A DNA stretch of 64,000 bases from Drosophila persimilis. Its lineage: Eukaryota; Arthropoda; Insecta; Diptera; Drosophilidae. Below the pieces are notes generated by a model, which was not told where the DNA came from, did no database searches, and was given only the letters and a program-made list of their open reading frames with translations. A program made the translations under genes and the position numbers. The stretch covers positions 8,432,001 through 8,496,000 of the forward strand of contig NW_020825294.1 in the NCBI RefSeq assembly GCF_003286085.1, read 5' to 3'. How positions within the stretch are numbered: the stretch's first letter is position 1; each line of letters starts with the position of its first letter. Of the stretch, positions 39,791 through 51,600 are shown piece after piece.

Positions 39791-41375
39791 TGCTGTGTGT
39801 GAGGGACAGGCGACAGTGGAGTGGACAACTGTTATCTCTGGGCTCCTTCGGGCTGTCGGTCTGTCGGGCTGTCTGGCTGTGTGGACGTCTAGTCCTCCGT
39901 GTTTCCAGGCGTCTGGGCGGAAAGTGCCAAAATGTCGAGCAAACAAGGTTGCCAAACTGTTCCCCAGCTTACCAGCGAGATGATTCATAATACAAATGTG
40001 ACCTCCAGCCTTTGGGATATTGATTTGAGATCTCTTTGGCCTGGAAATCACTCACGATGGCCCATCTGGGGGAATATTGGTTTTCTGCGAAGACGTTTAT
40101 CATTCCAATAGTTATACTTTGCTCCTTTCAACCTATGATCTACTTACATTAGTGGAGAATCACTGTTTGTTGATACATGGCCTCTTATGGCCGCCATTCC
40201 ATTCTACAAGGCTCGCACCCTTCAAGGAAGGCCACAGTGGAACCCTAATGCAGGCAAAGGACTCCCATTAGTTGCTGTTTTCTTGCTTATTGTTGATATG
40301 CATTGAGAGATTAAGAGATTGGAGCTAGCCAGCAGTGCGGACCATGGTAGAGGCCTCTGGGGGCCAAAGAACATGTCCAAGTCGTGTTTTGTCCCGCCAC
40401 AATGGACGCCTCCGCCCGCCTGTCACTGGGGAACATTCATTCCGACTTTCATGCTCCTGTCAACTGGCGGAGTCGAGAGTGTTTTGTTTCTGGCCACCTC
40501 GTGGCCATTCCTCTTTGCAGCCATCAAGCTTGCTGATGCATCCGCCACAAGGAGGAGATGCCAGCGGAGTTTCCTCTGGCAAAATCAATTCATGGCCCGT
40601 CGCAGCATGACAGCCTGGTTTATTGGCTTCCATTTGGCCCGCTAAAGAGGCCAAACTAATTACCGTGCATAATAAATCAGATCCCTGTCATAGTTTGCCA
40701 TTAGCCTGACACCACCCCCTCGAGCTCTTCTAGCATTTATGCAAATTGCAAGGAATACGAGTGCCAGAAGGCAGCCACGGACTGGACGGGAGACCCGTGC
40801 ACCTCGCTGCCTGGTCCTTGCTCCGGGGCCCTATGCATTATTAATTGCAATTTGTTTGCTATTTTTTCCAAGAATATGTACACTCGCCCTGCCCTGCCCG
40901 ACCCTAACCCAATCAGGGACATGATTGTTGTTGCCACCACGCTGACAATCGAGTTTATTTATGCAAAATTAATTGATTTCTATTGAAAATGATGGAAAAA
41001 CAGGAAATGCAATTGACACATTTTCCTTGAGACATCGGCAGACAAGGGGGGGGGAGGGTCTAATGACGGGTAATTTATAATTGTGGCACAATTGAGAGCT
41101 TTTTAAAATGGCAGCCACTCGAAGAAGAATGTGGCGTGACTCCACAGATGATTGGCCTGGCTAAATTGCAACAAATTGATCAGGCAGTGCCATTACTCGT
41201 TGTGTGTGTGGGGTGTGTACAGGATTGGGGGTTTCTTTGCCCCGTGCCACCACCATCCCATGTTCCCAAAGGAGCACAGAATGATGAGCACTCCTGCCTA
41301 GTATTGAAAGTATGATTGGTTTCTGTGGAAGGTGGATGGTTAGGTACTTGCTTCCCCTCTCTGTACGGCTGCCCC
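39791..41375. other. Non-coding DNA between the promoter-like region and the small gene
   Basis: No coding sequence is recognised. If the promoter assignment is right, this is the upstream flank of kek5 and the downstream flank of the same-strand gene at 41376-41865. Plus-strand frames at 40319-40645 and 39612-39983 lack family features. Confidence 0.5.
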
Positions 41376-41865
41376 TTACCTTAGTTGCCTGAAAAAGTTA
41401 ATTTTCTTGCGCGCTTCGGTCAGATTGTGCATGTGATCGTCGAGGAACTTGAAGGCCAGTCCCGTCTTGGGCTCGAAGTCGTTGGCGGGCAAGCGATTGA
41501 ACAGGGGATCAGGGGTCTCGCTGCGCGACGCCAGGGACTTGAGGCGCGAGGGAAACGGCGGGGAGTAGTGGCGCGTGTAGCTGGACACTATCGGCAGCTC
41601 CAGGTCGTCCTCAATGTCGACCGCCTCATAGCGGGAGCTACGAGAGGGATTAGAGAATGTAGCACCGCCAAATCGGGGGATCGATCCCCACTTACTCGTC
41701 CATATTGAATGACTGAAAGTTGACCAGCTTCCGTTCCAGCGAACTGACCGCCCTCTGCATCTTGGCCCCCTCCTCGAGCATTTCCTGGGTGGTGGTCTTC
41801 ATGTACTGGAAATCCCCTGCCACCGGCTCCCAGAGCCTAGTCTTACGCTTGCACGACGCTTGCAT
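41376..41865 (-). CDS. Small two-exon gene of unknown family
   Basis: Exon 1 runs 41865-41696 and exon 2 runs 41637-41376. They are separated by a 58-bp intron with donor GTAAGT (from 41695) and acceptor CTCTCGTAG (AG at 41639-41638); the split codon is GA|C (Asp). The product is about 143 residues. I chose the ATG at 41865 for its context (CACAACATG). Upstream in-frame sequence is a GA-rich microsatellite that would add a run of Glu and Arg. Codons are strongly G/C-ending, as in kek5. The N-terminal half has a short amphipathic helix or coiled-coil-like stretch (about residues 22-52), the middle is acidic (DIEDDLEL), and the C-terminus is basic (ARKKINFFRQLR). There is no signal peptide or membrane segment. 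I do not recognise the family and give no function. The stop TAA lies inside AAG|GTAAGG, a strong donor consensus, so the transcript may splice onward and the true C-terminus may differ. Confidence 0.75.
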
Positions 41866-43794
41866 GTTGTGTTGTGATTGAAGCAGTATCAAACGGGGTA
41901 TTGAACGTATTGAATGGGAACTGAGAAAGTGAATGGAAGGCTGAACGCCTGAAAGCCTGAAAGGTTTCTCAGAGCCGAGGTGGGGGACTACTAGGCTGAT
42001 TTCTGTAGCACAGTACACGATTGCCTCTCTCTCTCTCTCTGTCATAATGCCATGCACATAAAACAGAAATCACGTCATTAAGCAGAGGAGGAGAGAGATT
42101 TGGCAGCAGCAGCAGCAGAAGCAGCCAATGAACAATATTATGAATGCCACAATTGAATTCACAAACGGATTTATTGTGGGCGGAGGTTTTGTGAATGGTT
42201 TTCTGAATCAACAGACGATGAAAATGAAAATCGAAAACCGAAAACCGAGAACAGAGAACCGAGAATGGAATACTGGGTCAGCAACAGAAGGTTTCCCACA
42301 AGCAGCCATTCGATGCGATGCCAATCAATGCATTGCCATGGCGGGAGTGCCGTGGCAGAGCTTTGGGTCTGTTTAGCGGGCAGCCATAACAATGGCCGAT
42401 TGGCTCTTTGGCGGCTATCATAATGAGTTGCCACCTCTGTTTGCTCTGGCGGCATCATTAATACGGGCTAATTAAACAAATATTACGCGAGTCTACGCGG
42501 ACGAGAGTGGCGCTGATTGTGTGTGTGTCTGTGCTTCATTAGGCACGAGCGTGTGCCAGTGGGTAGAGATGAGAGCGTGACACGATCTGGAATACAAATT
42601 GAAGGATGGAATCACCCAAAGGTGATCCATGGTTATCACTGATCAAGGATCATTCGTCTAACGAGTGCCTTGTCACGTATGCCTGTCCATCTTTATCTGG
42701 TATTTGGTATCTGGTATCTGTATCTGTGTATCAGCTTGTATCAACAGTCCTGGGCACACCCAACCCCAATGCGGGGCCGGCTAGGTGTGTGGCCAGAGAA
42801 ATGAAGCAGAAAATGAATGCAGGGGGGAGTGGGGGAGTGGAGGAGCCCCAGCATGTGGCTCATAATTTATGCGGCAGCATTTGGCATGCGTTGCATTTCG
42901 CGGCGCATAATTTGCATTTTTAAGCATTTTCGCAGTGCATCGGGCATAATTAAGATGGCAGGATGGTGTCGCGACTCCGACTGGCACTCCCAATCCAAGG
43001 CCAGCAGCCGTAAGCCGTAAGGCGTCTGGGGGGAGCCGCGAAAGCGTTTCCAAACGCAATTAGGGACATGGATACGGGGACGGTCGGGGGGCGGAGGGGT
43101 GGGTGGCCCGGGATGGCTGCCGAAGATGGTGGAACAAGTCAAGTTTCTCACCTCAAAGTCTCTCTGGCTCACAGTTGACTTGGCCAAGGTTTTTCGGGGA
43201 GGCAGGCAGCCGTGCCGCACTTAACAAATTAATGTCAAGCCACAATAAAAGTCAACAGCTGGTTGCCGCTTGTGGGCAGTGCCAGCCCAGAGAGAGGGTG
43301 GGTGAGAGAGAAGGGGGAAATGGGGGAGAAATGGAGGTGAAAACTGCAGAAAGCAAAGCTGAGTGCAATGTCATGCTGCGACTTGTGCAAGGAGCTGCTG
43401 CTCGGAGTGGATGCCGACACACGCACAAGTTACATGAATATATAAAGAGTGTATACAAATGTACACTGCGAGAAAACCTTATTCCCAATATGGTCTCAGC
43501 GAATATAGGAACCCGATGGGGTCTGTGGCAAATAAAGAAAGGGTTGTTCAGGGGCGTACAGGGTACAGGGGCGCCTGTCAGGCATTCATATCTTTAAATT
43601 GTGGGTATCGTGGAAAAGGACCAACTAATTCTCCCATTTCTAATAGTCTCCGATATAATGCTGTCGGAGCACTCGGAGAACAAAGGTCAGATATCTGTGG
43701 AGCTCTCTAGTAACTACCACCGTCCTTTTTTACAGCCCTAAAGTTAAGTAAAAGGTCATGACCCCATGAATTACGAGTATATCCGTTTCCGGTA
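41866..43794. other. Non-coding DNA upstream of the small gene
   Basis: A CT run at about 42024-42040 and a CAG-rich stretch near 42103-42120 lie just upstream of the small gene and may be part of its 5' region. Beyond that I see no gene. Confidence 0.5.
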
Positions 43795-44530
43795 TATAGT
43801 TTTCTATTCGCTTGGAATATTCTTTTGATTTAATTCCTATAAGCTTAAGTTATTTTTTATTTATTTCGTATTAATTTATTTAGTTTTTATTTATTTATTA
43901 TTTATTTTTCTTAAATTTTTATTTATTATTATTATGTTATTTATTTTTTATTAATTTATTTAATTATTTATTTAATTTTTATTCATTATTCCTTTATTTA
44001 ATTTCTATTTATTTATATTTATTATTTAGTAATTATTTATTATTTATTTCTTATTAATTAATTTAATTTTTATGTATTATTTATTTTAGTTTATTTTTTA
44101 TTTAATTTGTATTTATTAATTAATTATTTATTTTTATTTATTTATAATTTATTTTTTATTTATATCATTTATTTATTAAATGGAGTCTTTTTTGTGGTCT
44201 CAGTTCTTGCATACTTTTGGCTAACAAAAAAATTAATTTATTTATTATTTACTTATTTTGTATTTATTAATTATTAGTTAATTAATTCTTATTAATTTAT
44301 TTATGTGTTATTAATTTATGTAATTTTTATTAACATATTATTTATTTTTCTTTAATTTTTATTGATTTATTATTTATTTAATATAAATTAATTTTTATTA
44401 TTATTTAATTTTAATATTTTATTTAATTATTATTTATTATTTACTTATCTATTATTTATTATCTATATAATATTTATTTATTATATATTGATTAGTCTTG
44501 ATTGGTTTCAGTTCTTACATAATTTTGGCT
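43795..44530. repeat. A/T-only low-complexity block of TTTATT units
   Basis: About 700 bases consist almost entirely of A and T, made of shuffled TTTATT, ATTAATT and TTATTTA words. Two non-A/T islands inside it are related: TCTCAGTTCTTGCATACTTT at about 44197 and TTTCAGTTCTTACATAATTT at about 44506. Both are followed by TGGCT and lie about 310 bases apart. This points to duplication of a unit containing the island. Confidence 0.8.
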
Positions 44531-47500
44531 TTTTTTCTTCACGTGTACAAACACACACTCGCAGATCTGCGGGCGTTCTAAAGTTTTCAGGGGGTCTCGT
44601 TCCGGCAGCGATGCTAAATCAAATTTCACTCTCGACCCGTTTTGAGATCCAGTTTAAATATCAAATAATCAGATTGCCGGCGTGCACATCATCGCTTTAT
44701 ATCCGGACTCGCACTCGCACTCGCACTTTTATCCACACTCGCACTCCATCCCTCCTTTCCTGTCCTCCCCCTCAGATGGAGCTTCCCTTTCTACCAACAG
44801 GCAGGCTTCTGCTGCTGCTGAGTCGTGCATGCTTAAGAGTCTTTCCCCCGCTGGAGAGCGCTGTCTCGCGTTTGGCCCGAGATTTGGCGCTTGACATATA
44901 ATTTTTATGTCGCTGTCCAAGTGTCGAGGCAGCGCCGTTGCCCGAACGGGGACGGGACTCCTCTAAATGTATCTGGCAACATAATATATGTATCTACATG
45001 CCAGTCCCGCAAGGCACCCCCCAAGCAGCTTTAAAGTCTCTCTCTCCTGTCTCCTCCCCTCTCTCCTGTTTCCGTATCCGTTATTTGCGTAAGACGGAAA
45101 CTTGTGGCACGCACGTTCGCCCCAACTTTTGATGGTCTAGGTGTGAAATTTTCGAGCTGCAGCGAGCAAATAGGCATAAAATTATTTAAAACGCGCCTGC
45201 ATAAAAGGATCCACTCTGGAGAGCCGCATAAATATAAAGCTTAAAATTGTTTGTTGCCCCCGCACCCGGCGCACTCTTGGGCCCCCCACAGTGGCCGCAC
45301 TCTTGGGCCTCCTCCTTTAAAGTGCAGGCACAGCCCAAGCGGCACCGTCGTCGAGTTATTCTATATTTCGGATCAGCTGGCGGAGCAGACAATCCTCGCA
45401 AAAGCCTGTCAGCAATGTAGACGTTGTTCCTTCCGATGAAGGGCCTATGAAGAAGGGTTTCCCTCCCGTTCGCAGCTGGAGGGATATTTCTATGGGCAGA
45501 ATAGAAATTTATTTCGTATTTCTGAGTGGAATTTCATGCCTGGACATGGACATGGACCTGGCTCTGGCCCTGGCCCTGGCCTGTTCATATGACTTTTTCT
45601 GCTGTTTCCCCGCTTCCTGTGGCAGCCTGTGGCCAAAACAACTTCACGGCACTTTGAGTCGGCTAACGGCAGCAGCAGCAGATGCTACTGCGGCGGCGGC
45701 AACGGCGGGGGGGCGCAAGTGGAAAAAATGCAGTTAAATGAGCGGAAATGCAAAATTAACTCGCCACGAAAGCACAGAACAAACAAAGAAATTGTTGTAC
45801 AACTAAAAAAAAACCCCCACCTCACACACACACACACACACACAGACACACAGATACATGCCAGAGCAAAGCAAAATGAAGAGGAAATGGAAATGGAAAA
45901 TGAGAAAATCAAGTGCCGTAGAAAAAGGAGTAGCCGGCTGAAGAAAAAATGCGATTGAAAGCAGTAAAGCGGCAGCCAAACGAGGACCTGCGGTGAGGAG
46001 AGGGGAGTAGAGCCGAGCAGAGGAGAAGAAATATATTATAGCAGAATAAACGTTGCCACTTGGCCAAATTTAATGCAAATATTTGGCCAACCGCAAAAGA
46101 AGGAGGCCTGGAATGTTGTTCTTCCCTTCTGCATGAAGGGGGGAGGGGAGGGGAGGAGGTCCCGATGCCGAATTGGAAAATGAAGTGGCTAAAATAGATT
46201 GGCCTTGTGGAAACTACGTTAAATCAGCAGCTACATACGGTCTTTCTAACGAGCTTTACCATTTAATTGTTGGACAGCTCAAGGTCCTACAGGCTACAGA
46301 TGGATACGAGACAGAGAAACAGACAGCCTGATTAAAGGATTTTTCTATATAGACCTTATATATGCGTTAAGCAGGCTAAAGTGATCTGGGATCATTGATG
46401 GATTAGATGATTAGAGACTCTGATGCATAAATTCATCCATCATGATGAGCGGGAAAGCAGCGAAAAGATGATACCATACCTTATCTTACCCCTTGCTGTC
46501 TACTTTTATCGATAACCGACAAATCGATGAGAAAAAGAACCCTAAAAGGTGCCATAGTAAGGAATGCATCATTGCCGTTCAGCAGACCTCAAAACATTAC
46601 ACCTGATCGATCATGATACGGCCGTGATACCTGATCATTGATCACCGATGCGTTGGCAGGGGAACGTGGGCAATGATTGATATTTCCCAAGGTTTCATCT
46701 GGTTAACAAAATAATAAAAGCCTCCCCGTCGCATAACTTCTTTATATAATACACGTTTCGACCTGGCCTGGGCCTTGGCCTTAATATTATGAAGACGCTG
46801 CTTCCTTCCTTATACTCGTATAGACTCGTATATATCAATTATATAGAGGAGAAAGCTCTGGTGGCGAATCCTTGGCCAGGAATTCCGCTGAGCTTGATAA
46901 ATAGGAGAGAAACGTTTCAGAATTGTGAATGATTTATCTGTTCGTCTTCCGGTTCTGCGCCCGACTGCTGTGTATTCGCGTGCTGTGACAGCGACGCACT
47001 TTTCAGGGTTTTCGAAATTGTATTTAATTGGTGGGGTCGGGAGCCAGGGGGGAAGGAGTCCCTCGTTTGGTATTTAAAATTAAACAAACAAAGCAGAGCT
47101 CTGCAGAGCCATGAAAATGACAATAAAAATAACAGAAAAAAGAACGAAATGTACGGATAGAATAGAGGCGAAGGAGTCCTTGCCTCTGGGCTCTGCACGT
47201 GGCATTCGTTGGCGGCTGTTCACTTGGCACTGACTTTGGCTCTTCCAGCCGCACTGACTTGGTACAATTAATGGCCACCTTTCAGCCTCCACCGCCGCCT
47301 CCCCCTCCCCCTCCACCACCGCCTCCACCGATTCCGCGCAATTATTGCGGCCATTGTGCAGGAGCCTTTTGCCAAGTGTCTTGTGTGTCATCGTCACCGC
47401 TAAATTTAACATAATCCTCGAATGCTCCGGAGGGACTGGCTATTGCCCGACGTGCCCGCTATTCCCGTTCTGTCTGGGCGCCAGGAAATTTTGTTGGCAG

Positions 47501-48263
47501 CTGGCGCGACTTGGCCAGGATGCTATGTGAGGTCCTTTGTTAGCCCTTTACTTGCTCAGTTCTGCCATTCTGCCAGTCTCCCATTTGCCTTTTCCTTTTG
47601 CGCATAATTAATTTCACGTTCTTGCCAAAAATTATGCGACAGGATTTGTTTTTCCTCCCCCCCTGCCCTGCCCTGCCCACTGCCATCGCGCGGAGTCTCT
47701 CACTCTGATTCCGCGCTGGATTGTTCGGTTTGTTGTATTTATTTTGCATTTTGGCAGCATCTTGTTAGCTGCCTTTTGAACTTAAACCCTGGACTCGGCC
47801 ACTCGGAAGGCATCTGCGGAGCCTTCCCCCCCTCTCCCCGACATAATCAGGGTAAACGGCTAAGCGGCTCAGAGACGCTGCGAAACGCGATCCCATTCTC
47901 AGTTCGAGGGCCATTTGAGGCAGTCACGTTTAGTCCTTAAAGAATGAAGCAGGAATCCTTTAAATTGTTGGGTTCTCTAAAGGACAATGACCTCCAATAT
48001 ATTCTGTGTAAAAGCTACATATGTGAATAATATTTGAATATTTTCAGGAGTTTGGAGGAGGAAGAGATTTTTGTGATTGTTCCAGTGCACTTGGGTTGCA
48101 GAAATATATATCCAAGTTGACTCATTTGGTAGATTAAAAGGAGGGAAAACGTTCAACAATTATGTATAAATTTATAAGAAATGCTTCTGTGAGTTTAAGG
48201 TTTCAAATTTGGTATTCCTACCACGTTACAATAACTCGACAAAGAGCGTTCCAATCTTACTCG
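44531..48263. other. Non-coding DNA
   Basis: No gene is supported. The stretch includes a CA run at 45823-45844, a CTGGCCCTGGCC-like stretch near 45560-45580, and proline-coding CCGCCTCCCCC repeats near 47290-47330. The last inflate open frames there but have no coding support. Confidence 0.5.
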
Positions 48264-48631
48264 TTACTCGTTCTCTTGAGCACGCTGTCGTCCCTTCGGA
48301 TTAGTCAGATGGATTGACAGCTGATTGGCGCGCTTCTTTGAGGAGACGGCGAGTGCGATCTTACCGCAGTAGATGCGCTTCTACATCATCAGGACCTCCA
48401 GCTCTCGGACATTGTACACCAGGAGTTCCTTGAAGACAGTAGGCAGCATATGGTGTGCTTGTTGGAGCCGTAACCGATCTTGGGCATCAAGTACTGGCCA
48501 TTGAAGCGACGACTTGCTCTGTTGTCAATACCTTTAGGCTTTAGACTTGGCTTAGAGATCCGACTGCTGACGGATGAGGTGCTTGGTGCGCTTCTTATTG
48601 ATCTAGGGCCGAATCGCTGGCGAATCGTTTC
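48264..48631 (-). pseudogene. RpL32: Processed pseudogene of ribosomal protein L32 (rp49)
   Basis: The minus strand carries a recognisable RpL32 coding sequence. It runs from a degraded TIRP-like start near 48628, through a clear PKGIDNR..RRF.GQYLMP.IGYGSNK block (about 48540-48450), to a C-terminus reading LTNPKG..RAQENE and a TAA at 48266-48264. RpL32 is a cytosolic 60S ribosomal protein of about 134 residues. The initiator ATG is lost and there are several frame changes. Part of the central region just before the PKG block is missing, a stop interrupts the segment after VLMM, and a short stretch is deleted before the QLS region. In the functional fly gene a small intron lies close to the start codon; this copy has none there, which supports origin by retrotransposition. 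No poly(A) tail or clear target-site duplication remains, so the insertion looks old. It is not expected to make protein. Confidence 0.9.
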
Positions 48632-51600
48632 TTTGGAGCGCTTCTTGTAAAGAGCTATCTGACTCTTGACTCTCAAATAATATCGATATAAATCAAAACT
48701 ATGGCATGTAAGAGGGATGTTCCTTGAGGGATTTAGGATATGAAACAACATATATCATAACAGATAAAACTTATTGAAAACTGAACATCTTCCAGGTTAA
48801 TCTTATCCGATTCACCTTCATTTCTGTACGATATTAACTTTATAAATGAAAAGTCATTCCATTGCAGACCAACGAAATGTATATTAGTCGATGGCCCTGC
48901 CTAATCCTTTAGAGCCTTGGCAGCACATTTCTCTTCATGATTCGACTCGTTCACACTTGGCCATTTGTAATTGTTTCGCCCCTGCAATCGATAACAATTT
49001 AAATCCATTGCTGCCAATAAACAATTATTGCTGTTGCCGGCAAAACGAAACTGGGACCGAAATATCTATGCTCCGGCCACTGCCGCCTCTGTGCAGCTGC
49101 CGCGGCTCAAATGGGGCCTAGGCGAGCAGCCCATTAGCCACAGGCGGGCAGTCGCACTCGAGTGTAAGCCATGGCCAGACACAATGCTGGATGGCAGCTG
49201 AGCGGCTGAGCTTTTTATCTTCATAAAAACGCAGCCAGACAGAACAGACAGAGGCGGACAGACCGACAGACCGGCAGACCGCCAGACAGAACCACCCAGA
49301 CAGAATCCAAAACGAAATTCATTGCAAAAATGTTCGGGAATTGGCGACCGAAATATGGGACTGGGGGGGGACTCCACTAAACGGGAAAATCCATCGAGGA
49401 GCACTAAATAAAGTTCGCAGTGAAAAACTATTTGGGGGGCGAAAAAAATTCACTTAGAATGTCATAGACAGAAAATAACAACAGCCCCCAACAGCAACAG
49501 GAAAAAAGGAGGTGTTTTCCCCCCTTTTTGCAAATTAGAAAAGAGGCAATGGAAAGGCCATGTTCGAGAGTGGATGGGATTGCAGTGGGCCAAGAGAAAC
49601 AAACCGAAACAGGAAATTAAAATCGAATCGTGTGTGTCTGCTATCTATGAAAATACCTATACAATTGTATGCTGTGTACCATATATATTTCTACGCAGAC
49701 TGGTCCACCAGAGAAGGCCAGAGGCTCTTGGGACACCCTCTGATAACACTAGTCAACAAAAGGGGTCTTTTTTCCCTGGAGTAGATCGGTTTTTGGGCCT
49801 TTTAATTTTTCTTTTTTAATTGTTATTTTTAATTTTTAATTTTTTTGTATTTTAATTTTTTAATTTATTTTGTAAAAATATTTTTTAGGGTTCGAAATTT
49901 TTAAAAAATTATTTTTAGGAAATAAACATAAAAAGGGTATTATTTTAGATGGTTTTTTCTGAGGTAAGTTGGCGAGAACCAGTTATTCCTGGTTTTGAAT
50001 AGTTTTGCTATTTTTAGAAATTAAAAAAAAATTAGATTTTTGTTGTTTTATATTTTAGTCGTTTACTAGGCTTCGTTTTAGGCATCGCTTGTCAAAATCT
50101 AGGGTTAAAAGGCAGTTAGGCTGGAGCTCCCAGAACTCATTTATATTCTACCAAAATTGTACAATTATTTCTGTCTCAGACTAAGTACATAATTCTTAAT
50201 TTTCTCGGAGAACGATTAGTTTTTTTATTGATTTATTTTGGAGTAAATTGTTGGGAGTGGTCGGAAGACGATGAATCTGCAATGCCCAGATACTTCAAGA
50301 GTACCAACAGGGCTCGAGACATTGTGGCACTATCTCTGCTTAACTATTGAAGACTTTGCATCCAAAAATACCCACCGAAAGGTAGGTAATTCTTTAGGCA
50401 AATGAATGGCCTCAAATCTATCAAAGAAAGTGGTTCTAACTCTTTTCTTTTATGCCTTGGCTGTTGACTAGTGTAAGTAGACGGCCAAATACTCGCACAG
50501 AAAGTGTTTAATTTGATATGGCCCTGGGGAACGGGAACGGGGAGTGGGACGTGGACGGAGGGGTCACAGCTCAGCATTGGGCAGTCAAAAGTTTGGCTCG
50601 TTACCTTGACTCCCAGAATTTATGTTGAAAGTTTTTCTGGGTCTGTGTCTGTGTCTGTGTCTGTGCCCCTCTGTGTCGGTGTCTCCGCGCGTGGGCAAAT
50701 TATGCAATTTTAACGCATAAATTTCACGACCCGCGACTCGCCCCGCGGCCGCGGCCATTGCAGGGGAGGAAGCTCCAGACTCAGTCGCAGTTCCAGTTCC
50801 AGGCCCATCTTCGACTTCCTCCAGGAACTTCGACCCAACTGCGACTGTCTAATTAAAGCACCCAGCTGCCGGAGCATCTTTCCTGTCCCAGTGGCAGTGG
50901 CAGTGGCAGTGGCAGTCGCAGTCCTTGTCTCTGTCCGGGTTCCCCTCTCAGCCTGCAGTGGGTGGGTATCCTCCCGAAGAGAACAAAACTTTTTATAGCC
51001 TGGCGGGAGAGTATTCTTTCCTATATAAACGATCCAGAATGGGTAGCATTTCATCTTTTTCATCGTAATTCCCATGAGGAAGAAAGCACTCCACCGATCT
51101 CCCGCAATGAGCCTCAGCAGATATCTGCTCAGATATTCATATATCACCTTTAAGTGTATTCCATCTTCGTATCGGCCTGGCTAGTGTCTGGGGCCTGGTG
51201 AGGGTCCCGCTCGTAAATATAAAAGTTGGCATCGCTCCCCGGAGACAAATCGGTTTGATTTTGATTGCATCTTTTACGGCCTTTGGCACCTTATAACTTT
51301 CCAGCTTCACCTTGCCCGACCGGCCGCCTGAATCTTTCAAGTGGCAACAAGGGCTGAAGCCGAAGCAGACGCCTGGGTGGGGGTCGGGGTCGAGGTGGAG
51401 CCCAAAAAAATTACTATCATGACTGCCGCTCGTCTTAATCCAGCCATCCGCCACTCGGCCTCGCTGCCACTCTGCCCCTCTGCCCCACCGCCACTCTGCC
51501 CCAGGCCAAACTGCAGTTGGGGGGCATTATTGAGCATGTCCTGTATGTGTTTCGTCATGTTCTGTCTCTCCTCAGCCCTCTGTCCTCTCTCGTTGGTCCT

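Noticed and set aside
45823-45844. Short CA repeat considered as a CRISPR-like or structured array
   Set aside because: It is a plain dinucleotide microsatellite. CRISPR arrays are not expected in an animal genome and none are seen.
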